NCBI GenBank assembly: GCA_030867875.1
Contig: JAOWCC010001606.1
Coordinates: 248,001-312,000 of the forward strand
Length of the DNA: 64,000 nt
Origin: Actinernus sp. WN-2022
Taxonomy: Eukaryota > Cnidaria > Anthozoa > Actiniaria > Actinernidae
Direction of reading: 5' to 3'
Part shown: positions 46,281 through 57,534 of the stretch, one piece after another
Layout: every line of letters begins with the position of its first letter
How positions within the stretch are numbered: the first letter of the stretch is position 1
Made by a program: the position numbers and the translations under genes
The notes under the pieces: generated by a model
What the model saw: the letters and a program-made list of their open reading frames with translations, nothing else
Database searches by the model: none
What the model was told of the DNA's origin: nothing

Positions 46281-46499
46281 AAATGTTTTCTATTTCTTAA
46301 TTAAACAATGATGAAATGTACAAATTTGTTTTGTTTCAATTAAGAGTCAGGGAACAGTCTCGGATCCTGTGATTGGCCAGTGGCAGACCTATTGTCTGAA
46401 TTCCTTATAAAGAACTGTATGTAACATGTCACTTTCCAGGATATGTAAAGTAGAATCTGATTGGTACATAAGACAATAAGACTTGCATATCGGAAACAG

Positions 46500-47449
46500 T
46501 ACCGTATTTACCCGTGTATAAGCCGCACCTTTTCACCCAAAATTTTCGTTCAAAATCGGGGGTGCGGCTTATCTACGGGAACACCTAGAAAAGGTATAAA
46601 AAATTCGCATAAATTACCATTTGTTTAAACTCCACTGTATGTGGATACCACTAAACCTTTATTAAAACTAAACTAGAAGCATTGGTCATTGCTTTCGCAA
46701 ATTTGGTGGCTCTTAAAAGAGCCGGTTGTGTTATGTGGTTTAACTAAACCATCCCTGTTAAAAGGTCTTTCAAGCGGTTTACAGTCGCTTTCCTTGAACA
46801 GCTAAACGTTACAATACATGGTATTTCCATTCCTCTCTTCTAAGACCTACCTTAGACCTAATATATTAGAATTTCGTGAATATTTAAACGTGATTAAGCT
46901 TATTTACCTTCCAAAACATGCTGATTCGCAGCGGTTGTCAAAGCATGCATCGCAATTTTACACGTGGGAGATTGGCACTAGTTAATGAAAATCCAAGATG
47001 GCGGACCTGACCTATTCGTGCAAGTATTGTTTCGCCAGAAAACCTTTCTTGCTCTAGCGATTAAAGGAAAGCGGTTCCTTAGAATTGTTGTTAGTTAATT
47101 GGGGAATAAATGCGGAAGAATTCTGGAGTGATTTAAAGACTGCAGGTTAAAATATACACAAGAAATGACAAGGCAAGTTGAACCATATTCGATCAAATTA
47201 AAGTTGTGATTATTTATTTATGACAATCTGATGAAGTTTTGCTTCAAGTACGACTGTTTATGAACTCCAACAAAACATATATTTTTTTAAGAAGTTTGGC
47301 ATCAAGTACAAGCATTTATGAACTCGGACAAAAGATTTTCTAATAATTTTTTGTATTTTTCAAAAAACGTTTTTTTCCTAAATTCAAGCTTCAAAACTTG
47401 GGGTGCGGCTTATCTACGGGTGCGGCTTATACACGGGTAAATACGGTAA
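46500..47449. mobile_element. 950-bp element with TACCGTATTTACCCGTGTAT ends, copy 1
   Basis: TACCGTATTTACCCGTGTAT AAGCCGCACC is inverted at the right end, with TA at both tips. The subterminal word TAAGCCGCACC is repeated. A second, reverse-oriented and more diverged copy is at 51678-52556. No transposase was found. Confidence 0.82.
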
Positions 47450-47920
47450 TTAAGTGCTCTGTTGAGAATATGCTACTTTTTCTTCAAATTTACGGGAGTG
47501 AAAAAATATGTCTGCATAGCAGGCTATTACCGGTAAATGGAGAAACCAATTTTAAAAATCCCAGCAGTCCTGCACCCATCCAGGAATTAAAAATATGTCT
47601 GGATTTTATGGGCAGTTTTAATATACTGACTGGAGACTTTTTGCTATCATTTTAGCAGCAATATAGAATTGCTAAGTACTATTAAATTGCATCTAAATTT
47701 GAAATCGTTGCAAGCAGCAGCTATTGAAAATCCAATTAATTCCAACAACATTTTCAGTATACACAATTTCAAATTATCTGAAAATTGCTACTGAAATAGC
47801 AGCCACAGTTGCAGCTCAAATTGCAGCAAGAAATCACTCACCAGTGTTTAAAACTCAGATCTCAAATTTACGTAAAGCTGCCAAAGAGTAGAGCAAATAA
47901 GTAGATTTAGTATTACTTAC

Positions 47921-48212
47921 CATCAGAAAAGTTACGTTCAAGTTCGAGGGCCAGAAACTCCTGGTCTGTTTTACGGAGAACCCTGCAAAATGCATGAAAT
48001 GCCTCATCTTCTTTTGTCAGCAGAATGTCAATGATCTTGATAACTTGTTTATATTGTGTTCCTTGATCATTGATATCTCTATTATTTTGGTGATTAAAGA
48101 CTTCCAGACTGTAAAGATGCACTGCAACTCTTGGATCCAAACTGTCTGTCAATGACACCGCTGTCTTTTGGATTGCCGACTTGTGCAAGCGGGTCATTGG
48201 TACTGAAGCCAT
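47921..48212 (-). CDS. CARD (death-fold) exon, first coding exon of the predicted CARD-NHL gene
   Basis: Translation starts at the ATG at 48212 (MASVPMTRLHKSAIQK). A TAA stands in the same frame four codons upstream, so this is a true start. The 97 residues match a caspase-recruitment domain: helices ending in DPRVAVHLYSLEVFN, then TQYKQVIKIIDILLTKEDEA FHAFCRVLRKTDQEFLALEL. The iLltK.deAf..F...L+.t.Q..LA pattern is the signature of CARD helices 4-6. CARDs make homotypic contacts in apoptosis and innate-immune complexes. The exon ends D|g before a perfect donor, GTAAGT (47920-47915), in phase 1. Upstream, the 5' UTR reaches an acceptor (TCGTTTTTAG, AG at 48292-48291), so at least one more non-coding exon exists beyond 48292. 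The next matching coding exon found downstream is 33737-32638. Confidence 0.8.
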
Positions 48213-48439
48213 GTCGGACGATTAGTTAGTCTTGTACATCTTAGATGTGATACTGAAGCCTGATGCTCCGATCTTCTCAGTTAATTTTTCCTAAAAACGA
48301 AAGATATCATGTTAATAAGGCCATGATATGAATATAATTAGTGATTAGATTTTGCTGAAAGGCAAGGGAGGGCTTGCTTACAAGATAATTTAGAGATTAC
48401 GGGAAATGTCCATGCAAGAAGAAAGGAAACCATGGGCAT

Positions 48440-48500
48440 TATGGTATTATTACTCGGGCCATACCTTTGGCCACCAGAGTCTTAATCTGCAGGCCGTTAT
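48440..48500. repeat. Degenerate copy of the ACTCGGG hairpin end
   Basis: TTACTCGGGCCATACCTTTG GCCACCAGAGTCTTAAT resembles the hairpin at 43793-43825 (TTACTCGGGCTGCCTGTGGC AGCGCCGAGTCTTAAAAT). A further relative lies at 57540-57575. Confidence 0.45.
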
Positions 48501-49229
48501 TTTTTTTGTTCGGTGCAACAATTTCTGTGCATGCATTAAATTATTAATTTATTGTATGCGCACACCTCGTGGCGCTAATAGATTTCTCTCCAGTCCAGTT
48601 GCCATCTTGAGATTCCGTGGATGCTATTCTTGTTTGAGGTACGTTTCGTAGGTTTTATGCCACATTTCATCTTACTCTCGGTCATTATACATACCAGTGC
48701 AAACACCGTGATCGGTACTTTATAGTTCTGTAATATAATGAGCAGACTGAAGTTTTGGGAATAAGGGTAAAGCTTTAATTAGAGATAACTTTCAGTTAAT
48801 AATCTTTAATCCAACAGGATACCAATATGGATGGCGTAATGGACTCGTCAAGAACATTAGCTAAAGTTACAAAGAGGCACACAAATTGACCACAAATACA
48901 ATTAGCATGACTTCCAGACGTTTTATAGAGAGAACAGATGCCGCGGAGAAAGAGCTGTGAGGCGGCGATCAGCGAACTTGATAAAGAGCCACAGGGTAGA
49001 AAGAACAGTAGAGAAATATAGTGATAGCTCCATCACAGGACGGACAGGATACAACTTATAATTTGGGACAAATATAAACATACATTTGAGACAATCATCT
49101 ATTAGTACTCGGAACCTGCAGTATAACAGAACAGCAGACTAAATTGCAAATGTGTGTTACATGAATAAGTAGTGTTTACAGTAAAAGGTCAACTATTTTA
49201 ATTTACATACGAGAAAAATATTAAATTTC

Positions 49230-49709
49230 ATATTTATATATACTGTACTAGGGGAGAAGAGAATGAAAGTCACCACGCTATTTAATAACCGGCCACTCCT
49301 AAAGACTGCTAATATTCTTCCCTTTGGTTATTAATAAGAGGATTTCAAATGAAAGTGTATTTCATCTTCAATCTCATTGGGAACACAGGCACCATCAGAA
49401 ATCCGAAGGGTAGTCCAAAATAAAAATCCTGGCACGCAAAATATCAAAGAAAATAATCTGCCCTGCACAACCAAGGGGCCAAAAAAATTTGCATCTTGAG
49501 GAAGTCCTACCTCCCCCATCCACATTTCTAATGGTGCTTCCCTTGGACACTGAAAACATTTTTTTTATGGGAGTACCCTTTCCTCCATAAAGGTAGGACA
49601 TACTAGGGGACATGCAAAATGTCTCCTGGTGTGTGCTCACCTTAAGAGTGTCGGGCTGCATTGATGTATATATAGTGGCCCGAGTGAAAGCCCAGATGGG
49701 CTCTTGTTT
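49230..49709 (-). repeat. Third copy of the ACAAGAGCCC repeat, with a 295-bp insertion
   Basis: On the minus strand this copy follows 40407-40590 from the ACAAGAGCCCATCTGGGC end through the shared CTTTAGGAGTGGCCGG block to CTCCCCTAGTATATATA. Between AATCTCAT (49376) and GTGGCCCG (49673) it carries about 295 bp absent from the copies at 40407 and 45014. Confidence 0.75.
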
Positions 49710-51360
49710 AGAATACAACTTAAAATGTGTCTGGACTCTCCCCCCTCAATGAAGAAATGCCTGCACTTTCCATTAAAATATCAATGGTGGAGGGAGCTAC
49801 AAATGTAGTTTGTTTAACGTACAGGATGAGAGTATAAAGATGTTGAGGAGGAACCTCTTACATGTTAATTCTGAGGATACTCTTCAAAGGGGACCCTTAA
49901 CTCTATTTCACACTAAAACAGCTTAAGGTCTCGATAAAGGTTAGACGTGTCATTTCGGAAAAACGCTATTGCAACGTCAGAATTAAAGCCACATAGACGT
50001 ACTACATACCGTTTTCAAGGTCTTGAATTGAAGGAAGTATATATTTAATCTGTTTTGAACAAAAGTTAAAAGCATAGATGTTGTATAGGTTTTTACGCGA
50101 AATGACTCCGTCCGCCAGAAGGAGTTCAGCCCTTCAGGCTTTAAAACAAATTTTTTTCTTAATTAGCCCTTTCGAACTAAATTGACTCAAATACTGTGTC
50201 GGGCATTTTTGATATATTGCGTATTACAGATTTTATCCCTTTTCAAAGTTGAATAAGTACTTTTTCATCCCATTTTGATACAAACCAGGTCATAAAACCT
50301 GAACGAAAAATTTCACACAGTATTTGAGAAACAGCTATTTTCTATGACTCGTGAAATTTAGGAAAATTGGACAAAACGCTAAAAAGCTGGACTTCAACAA
50401 AGTTCTGTTTTTGGGCAAAAAAAGAGCCAAAAACAGCCTGATAAAGGTTTTTCATTTATTTCACGGTTGACGAAGAAGTCCTGCCTCCAAGGGTAATCTC
50501 GTTAACATTAGCCAATCAGAGCAATTCATTTTGTGTTCAATCTCGGCCGATTACAAAGTTCAGGTGAGCCGCTGAGAAAGCTTAATACAGTTCAGATGCT
50601 CAATACTTCTATTAATAGCTACAGAAACTAGTTAGCTATAGTGTCGATTCCAGCTTAATTTCAAGAAGAAACACTCTTTTAGGAGTACAGAAAAATGGCA
50701 CCACAGTAAGCAAACAATTAATGTCATGCAGGGAAGCGCAGCTCGATCCACACCATGAAACAAAACCGGCAAACCTTAGCTTCCTGCATTGAATTCTCTT
50801 TAATTTTTTGGCCAATTGAAGATTTAAAAAAACTTTATTGCTTCCTTCTTTGTGGACTTTCAGTCTTTGATCATTCTAACTTCTTGGAACTTGAGTATAC
50901 ATGTAATCCCTCCAGCTATTGTTTGTCCTAAGAACTTTACACCTGCTTCCAAATTTACTTACAAACTAAATTGTGCTGTGCTTTTTTTCTTCTTCTCCTT
51001 TTATGAATACAACACCAAGAAATAACTACTTTTACACTTTTGGGCATTGCATTATAAACGTAGGAAATCTTTACAAACAAAAAGTAGCACAGAAAATCAC
51101 AGGATAGTGAGAATGAAATAACATGCCCAGTGAATGACAGCAGCTGTCAATAATTTTTCGCACCTTTTTTAGCGGGAAATCAGAAAGTTGCATTTTCAAT
51201 GCTTTAAATATTTTTTTTGAGTTGGAGTTTTTTTGTGATGCTAGATTAGGGCTTTTAGATTTAGAATTTGCGAAAAAACGCATTTTCGAAACTTTCCCAT
51301 TTTGAACCTTTATCAAGACCTTAAAACCATATCCTATAGAGCACCACATACCACTACTGG
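49710..51360. other. No recognised feature
   Basis: Short open frames occur (for example minus 51071-51349) with Lys/Ser-rich composition but no domain. Confidence 0.5.
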
Positions 51361-51362
51361 GA

Positions 51363-51660
51363 CATTATGTGAAATATGTGTGAAACACATGTGAAAGTTT
51401 TATACTGTGAAAAACTATGTGAAAGCAGTTACATGTATGTGAAAAGGTTGGTATAGTGTGAAAATTTATGTGAAACTTTCGGTGGAACTGGCCACCAAAT
51501 TTCACATGTATGTGAAATTCATGTCACCCTGTGAAATAGGATGTGGATATTTTTTAAACATCATGCAATTCAAAAACAATGTGAAATATGGTGTTAATTT
51601 TTTTGGGGGCAGATCATGTGAAATATCATTAATGTGAAATATGGTGTGAATTTGTTTTAT
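51363..51660. repeat. Irregular TGTGAAA-rich tandem block
   Basis: TGTGAAA(TATG/AAC) words recur about fifteen times with variable spacing. Similar words continue at 52553-52660, so the element at 51678-52556 interrupted the block. Confidence 0.6.
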
Positions 51661-51677
51661 CTTATCGAAATTATATT

Positions 51678-52556
51678 TACCGTAAACACCTGTGTATAAG
51701 CCGCACCCGTATATAAGCCGCACCCATATATAAGCCGTACCCCAAGTTTTGAAGCTTGAATTTAGGGAAAAAACTTTTTTTGAAAAATCCAAAAAAAATA
51801 AAAAATCTTTAGTCCAAGTTCATAAACGCTTGTATACTTGATGCCAAGCTTCTTCCAAAAAAGAATAATCTTTTGTTGGAGTTCATAAACACTTGTACTT
51901 GAAGCAAAACTTCATCAGATTGTCATAAATACATAATCGCAACTTTAAGTCGATCGAATATGGTTCAACTTGCCTTGTCATTTCTTTTGTATATTTTAAC
52001 CTGCAGTCACTCCAGAATTCTTCCGCTTTTATTCTCCCATTAACTAACAACAATTCCAAGGAACCGCTTTCCTATAATCGCTAGAGCAAGAAAGGTTTTC
52101 TGGCGAAACTATACTTGCACGAGTATGTCTGAGGTCTGCCATCTTGGATTTTCATTAACTAGTGCCAATCTCCCAAGTGTAAAATTGCGAAGAATGCCTG
52201 GTTGTTTAGATCCCTGTTTGGAAGGTAAATAAGCTTAATCATGTTTAAATATTCACTAAATTCTAATATATTAGGTCTAAGGTGGGTCATAAAAGAGTTT
52301 TTGCTTTAATTCTTTCAAACTACATGTTTTTTTCCAATGATTATGCTTAAATTGCTATATTACACGATCGGATGCGATTTGAACCTGATTGTAATATACG
52401 CACCGTCGCATAATAAAAGCTTCATACAGGTTCATGATATGTAAATATATGTTAATGTTAGGTCTCCTTTCTAGATGTTCCCGTAGATAAGCCACACCCC
52501 CGATTTTGAACGAAAATTTTGGGTGAAAAGGTGCGGCTTATCTATGGGTATTTAAA
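51678..52556. mobile_element. Copy 2 of the TACCGTATTTACCCGTG element, reverse orientation
   Basis: The left end TACCGTAAACACCTGTGTAT AAGCCGCACC and the right end GGTGCGGCTTATCTATGGGTA are inverted. Relative to copy 1 (46500-47449) it is reverse-complemented and about 15 per cent diverged. At its left end the word TATAAGCCGCACCC is tandemly repeated three times. Confidence 0.78.
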
Positions 52557-53202
52557 ATTATCATGTGAAACAGATCCCCAAATAGTTTCTTACCCCTCCC
52601 CCCACAAAAAAAAAAGACAAAGAAAAAAATCACAACAGCTGGTTTGATGTAGAATGTGAAATAGGGAAAAAGAACAGGTCTAGAACACTTATAGGTAAAA
52701 AAAACGTTGTTGACGGTTAGGGTGTTTTTAAATGTAGGGGTAGGGTTTGGATAGTTCACAGGACCATTGAAGAAGCGATGTTTTTCTGCCATTATTCAGT
52801 GATTTTAAGCCCTAATAAGCCTAATTTAGTGAATTAGCAATAAAAACCCTAAATTAGCAAGCACTTGGATTTACTGAGGTTAGTTTTTTTATGTTGGGTT
52901 GGGGCTTCGATTGTGTTAGGAATGAGTTTGCTTGGAGTGGACTGTTGACTGGCTTAATAAATCTGCTTGTTAGTGGCCCTAATGTTCGGCATGGAAATGG
53001 CAAATTGAAACAGAAATGTTGATTTTTTTAAAGTTATTTGTGTAGTTCTCAATCATTTATCAGTCCATTTTTGCGTCTTTTCACATCCTCTGTGGGCAAT
53101 AATTTGATGAGAGAACAAGAGAATAGTAGGGTGCAATATTATCTCGCCCTTGCTCAATGGGTTTTTCTCCAGTTTTCCTCCAATTCCAATTCGATCTGTG
53201 GT

Positions 53203-53462
53203 TTAGCTGGTTTCGGACTTAATGGTTGTTTCAGGTCCCGTTAGAAATTCAGATTTTTTTTTAGCCACATCTTTGTTACCAAGAGTTAGAAGTTTGTTAT
53301 TTACGTACTTGCATTTTCTTCTAATCAGTGTTTTATTCCAGAAGGCTGAGTCTAATGAGTACGAGGGCTGGATTACTTCAAAATTATCTGCACTTGTTAC
53401 TTTAAGATACTGTTTAGCTCTAGATACAATGTTGAGGTGATTCACTTTTCTTTTACCTTTCA
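53203..53462 (-). CDS. Unrecognised ORF fragment cut by a transposon end
   Basis: On the minus strand 86 codons are open, ending at a stop near 53203. The composition looks protein-like (VNHLNIVSRAKQYLKV, FEVIQPSYSLDSAFWNKTLI, LLTLGNKDVAKKKSEF), but I recognise no domain. Its upstream side stops exactly at the border of the 53463-54022 element. It may be part of an exon or of an older element. Confidence 0.3.
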
Positions 53463-54022
53463 GGTGGAGTAAATACGGGCAACAATTTCTTGCAACTTGT
53501 CTTGCAACAATGTTGCAGTGCGAGTTGAAACACGATGTTGCATGTATTACCACCCACTCGAGCAACTTGCCACGCAACAAATTCCCATGTTTCAAGTTGC
53601 AGCAACATGTTGCAGTAAGTAGAAGTGACTTCTACTTTTTACAACAAATTGAAGGGCTGTGTGCAACAAGGGCATAAGTGACTCCTGATCACAATCTAAA
53701 TTCTCCTTCAAATTCTTTGTTTTCTAACTTAGGGAGAATTTAAAACTTGATCAGGAGTCACTTACGCCCTTATTGCACACAACCCTTCAATTTTAGTTTT
53801 GTTGCTCGTATTACCACTGCCGCTGCACCTTGTTGCACAACGAATCTAGAAAGAATGCTCGTCATTGGCTGGGATTCGTCATGCTTTACTGCAACTTGCA
53901 ACATGGAAATTTGTTGTGTGGCAAGTTGCTCGAGTGGGTGGTAATTAATACGTGCAACATCGAAACGCAACATTGTTGCAAGACAAGTTGCAAGACATTG
54001 TTGCCCAGGCATATTACTCCAC
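53463..54022. mobile_element. 560-bp element with about 150-bp inverted ends rich in TTGCAACA
   Basis: GGTGGAGTAAATACGGGCAA CAATTTCTTGCAACTTGTCT on the left is mirrored by the right end closing with TTACTCCACC. Pairing continues through CCACCCACTCGAGCAACTTG. Another MITE (53651-53789) is nested near the centre. Confidence 0.85.
53651..53789. repeat. Palindromic MITE (GAAGGGCTGTGTGCAACAAG), single-core copy
   Basis: GAAGGGCTGTGTGCAACAAG GGCATAAGTGACTC is mirrored by GAGTCACTTACGCCCTTATT GCACACAACCCTTC. AATT on both flanks may be the target duplication. It is the same family as 20497-20702. Confidence 0.88.
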
Positions 54023-54024
54023 CT

Positions 54025-54240
54025 TTATTTTAGCTCGGTGACTACTCTGTAAAAGTCAATTCGGTTGACACAGTTTGTTTCAATGTATGAGTGGACCTGT
54101 AAAGTACATCTGATCATTATCCTATAAACGATGTATTTTTCTGGATTTAGCTTCCTTACTTCCCTTGAGTTGGTGCAGTTTTCATAAAAGAATGCAGAGT
54201 CAACACAAACTTTGTCTGTTACCCCCATATTATATTTTCG
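54025..54240 (-). pseudogene. Protein-like ORF remnant, identity uncertain
   Basis: On the minus strand about 70 codons are open up to a stop at 54025 (FRKYNMGVTDKVCVDSAFFY, REVRKLNPEKYIVYRI, DFYRVVTELK). Part of the pattern (YEN...RKL.PEKY...YRI.R) faintly recalls the mitochondrial complex III subunit UQCRB, but its diagnostic W-containing stretch is missing. It could be a degraded exon. Confidence 0.2.
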
Positions 54241-54244
54241 AAAG

Positions 54245-54560
54245 ATGTTTCCAATTAATTCTTGTTCCCAGTGCCTCCTCAACTTAGTTAACTGAAAAAT
54301 CAGAGGCTCTGGTACATGTAAGACACAAATAGGGCAAAATTGTGATTGGCTATTGAACAACGGCTGCACGAAGTTCAAAAAGTTTATAACTCTTCAAACC
54401 CTGATGGTACCGGTTGCCCTGTATCTTGATTGCCATTGGCCGATAAAAACAAGACGGCAAACATTCTAGATGTCCTATTGTTAATGGCAAGAAACAAGAG
54501 GATGCTGGAAAGCAAGGAAAATAAAATTAATTCCCTTCTTTGAGGGTAAAGATCAAAGAG
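54245..54560 (-). repeat. Dispersed repeat of about 300 bp, copy B
   Basis: This is the reverse complement of the family seen at 14995-15295: TTCCCAGTGCCTCCTCAACT, AACTGAAAAATCAGAGGCTC, ATTGTGATTGGCTATTGAAC and TTCCCTTCTTTGAGGGTAAA appear in the expected order. Confidence 0.6.
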
Positions 54561-54849
54561 CTGGGAATATCGTTTTGGTTTGGAACAGGGTATACATTTT
54601 CCGAAATTCTGGAAGGGAGGTATTGGTTTCAGTGGTTTCATTGGTGGTTTCATTGGTGGCCTCTGTTATCTGCTGATTTCAGTGAGCTTTTTATGCAGAC
54701 ATTCAAGTCAGTCTTGAATGTGTTCTTCATTTTTGTGATATCTGAAGCAAAACTATTATTTTCCCAGCTTGTTGTGCTTAACTTGTATGTTGAGCCTTGT
54801 CATACTCTCTCATCACAAGCACTGAGTCTCATTATTTGAATCGATATAA

Positions 54850-55500
54850 AGCTCAAATGAAATAAAGAAAAGTTGAATATAACAGAATATAGGTACATGT
54901 ATCATACCCTATTAACACTACGTACAACGACACTTTAACTTCGTAAGCGTTTACCTTATTACTGACAAAAGAAAGGATACTCTACGGAACACATGGAAGA
55001 ATTAGTTCGACATTGACTGGTGTATATTTGTGAGTTGTCTGGCTTTTAGCTTGGCTGAAAGATTTCCATTCTTTGTGGAACAGTTCAATTCTCGTCAAGA
55101 AATGCAAATACTTTGTGGTGTTTATTTCACCATAGGCATAGATATCGATTTCGATGCACACCCAAGCTAATTAGCGCCTGACTTTATAATGAACGGCCTA
55201 TTTATTTATTTATTTATACATGATAATTCGCAAAGGTGTACCATCAACTGCGGATATGTAAAATACACACACAAAAATATTTAAATTAAACTTAATAATT
55301 CACTAATAACGAAAGATGAAAATAAATAATGAATTGAGCAGTCATCGGTCATGGCCGAGATGTTGATCGAGTGCGGACTTGAAGCTTTTCTACAAGATAA
55401 TTAGGCAATACCTCTCCTTAACAGTTCTTGTAAAGAAACTAAATTTATAAGTATTACTCGAACTACCTAGGTTTACAAAGCGTTTTGGGCCTACTTTAAT
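54850..55500. other. No recognised feature
   Basis: AT-rich sequence with a short (TTTA)n run at 55200. Confidence 0.5.
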
Positions 55501-55754
55501 ATTTGACCAATAAAACTTCAAAATTTGTTAGGTTACTACATGTATGTGGTAAAGTAAATCAAAATTGTTCTGGTCGATGTAAACAGATACCGGAAGAACA
55601 TTCCACACATTTTGATAAAATAATTATATTTAATGAAAACCTAACTTATTTTCTTACGGCATATTTTACAACGAAGACTCACTCACCTTTAATAGAAAGT
55701 CTTCAACGCGAAGGACAAAGAGGTACGACTGATTTGGCAACGCGTGTGAGGAAT

Positions 55755-55885
55755 TGCGGTCGTTTCGCCCACGAGTCGTTTCGCCCACTGTCAGTTCGCC
55801 CACGTCTCGAGTCGTTTCGCCCACGTCTCGAGTCGTTTCGCCCACGTCTCGAGTCGTTTCGCCCACGGCTCGAGTCGTTTAACCT
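55755..55885. repeat. 21-bp tandem repeat (GTCTCGAGTCGTTTCGCCCAC)
   Basis: About five copies, the first two degenerate. It interrupts the first copy of the degenerate 140-bp repeat that continues at 56640. Confidence 0.9.
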
Positions 55886-56010
55886 ACGTTTGAATTGAAG
55901 TTGATTGAACATCGATTGATATAATTTTTCTTCACAGATCAACATTTTAGCGATGCCTTTTGAAGAGGGAAATTTTGTGTGGGCATGTTTTTCGCGGCGA
56001 TCAATTTTTA

Positions 56011-56466
56011 GGGACCATTCATTATTTATGCCTGGGGGGGGGGGGGGGCTGGCAAGATTCGTTCTAAACAACAACAAAATGTCTTGACCCCCCTCCAAAC
56101 AAAACAAAAATTTCATAACCCCCCCGCACACAATTCTGAAAAATATAGAGCAAGACAATTGAATGGTGGTTGCATTAGGTGCTCTGTATGTTTCTCATTG
56201 GATTGGCTGATTACTATTTAATAAAGCAAGGTATTTCTCTGGGGGGGGGTCCGGGGATGCTCCCATGGGGGATTTTTTTTTAAATTGCGGCCCCTTAGAT
56301 GCCTGGAAATACACCCAAAAATATAGACAGCCCCCCCTTCTATGCTTATTTTTTTCTGTGACCCCCCCTCTCATGCTCTTGAATTTTTTATGACCCCCCC
56401 CTCATTCTTGCCAGCCCCCCCTCCCCCCCCCCCCCCCCCCCCCAGGCATAAATAATGAATGGTCCC
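56011..56466. mobile_element. 456-bp PIF/Harbinger-type MITE with TTA duplication
   Basis: GGGACCATTCATTATTTATG CC is perfectly inverted at the right end (56445-56466). TTA stands on both sides (56008-56010 and 56467-56469), the target expected for PIF/Harbinger elements. The interior is dominated by poly-G and poly-C runs and AACCCCCC-type words. Confidence 0.85.
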
Positions 56467-56639
56467 TTAGTTGATCATACTTGAAGTCAACATTTTGCCG
56501 ATTTATTAACTTATTAAGACAGAGTTTTTACCAAAGACAACACATTTTGTAGATCTGTAATATTTATTAAGTATTGTTTACAAGCTAACAAGATATATAT
56601 CTATACAACTAGCTAACTATTTACAAACTTATTTAGGCC

Positions 56640-57075
56640 CACTTCAAAAGTCGGACAAAGAGGTACGACTGATTTGGCAACGCGTGTGAGAATAGAGATC
56701 AAGTTCTAACACAAGAGTAGCCAGTCTAGCCTGCAAATATGAAGGCGTTAAACCGCAATATATTTGGACGAGGGAAGAATGACGCGATAGAACGTACAAA
56801 GCGGTAGAACTGATTTGTTTGGCAACACGTACGAGAATATAGATCATGTCGACATGTGCTATTAAACACAAGAGTGATCATGACTCCATGAGGCATGAGT
56901 GTGTAATTATATTTATAACGAAACTACCTTAGAACGCGAAGTACAAAGAGGTTAAAACTTATTTGGCAATGCGTGCGAGAATATAGATCATGTGCTAACA
57001 CAAGAGTGAGTCTGTTTATAATGAAAACTTACCTTCATAGAACGCGAAGTACAAAGACATACAACTAACATGAAG
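56640..57075. repeat. Degenerate tandem repeat of about 145 bp
   Basis: The block GCGAAGTACAAAGAGGTA ... TTTGGCAACGCGTGTGAGAA TA-AGATCA ... AACACAAGAGTGA occurs at 56652, 56797, 56940 and (partly) 57040, with an earlier copy at 55707-55755. Confidence 0.7.
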
Positions 57076-57534
57076 AGGCGTTGCTTCTCATAGAATTAGA
57101 AATACTTAAAATGTCTCTGACGTAATGATCCCAGCATACAAGGGAGAAACAACACTTTGATTACACGACATAAAGTAACAAAAACCATCATAGAAATTGT
57201 TCTTACGACTATTCGTTGGCGAAGCTCAAGTTTCTTCTTTTATTATGAAGTGCGCAGTGATCTTTTTTGTAACACCTTGGAAAATATCACATCATTGTGC
57301 TAGTCTGAGTCAAGGAACTACACAAACTGAGGACTGTGATGAAAAGGCGATCACGTACAAAATTCTCCATACTTCATTCGTTTGAGGCGAGACACAACGT
57401 TTCCACACACAGCGGTCAAACGTCTGCGCGTGCGTATCACGGTCAGTCTGGTGGGCGGCCGCGCGAAATTTACCTTAAAACATATTGCAGTAAACTTCTA
57501 CCCCCAAAAGTTAAGAAAAATACGTGAAAGTTAA

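Noticed and set aside
54025..54240. UQCRB-like mitochondrial complex III subunit
   Set aside because: A few aligned residues (YEN, RKL, PEKY, YRI) but no conserved QWTK-type segment, and the frame runs into a dispersed repeat. Kept only as an unidentified remnant.
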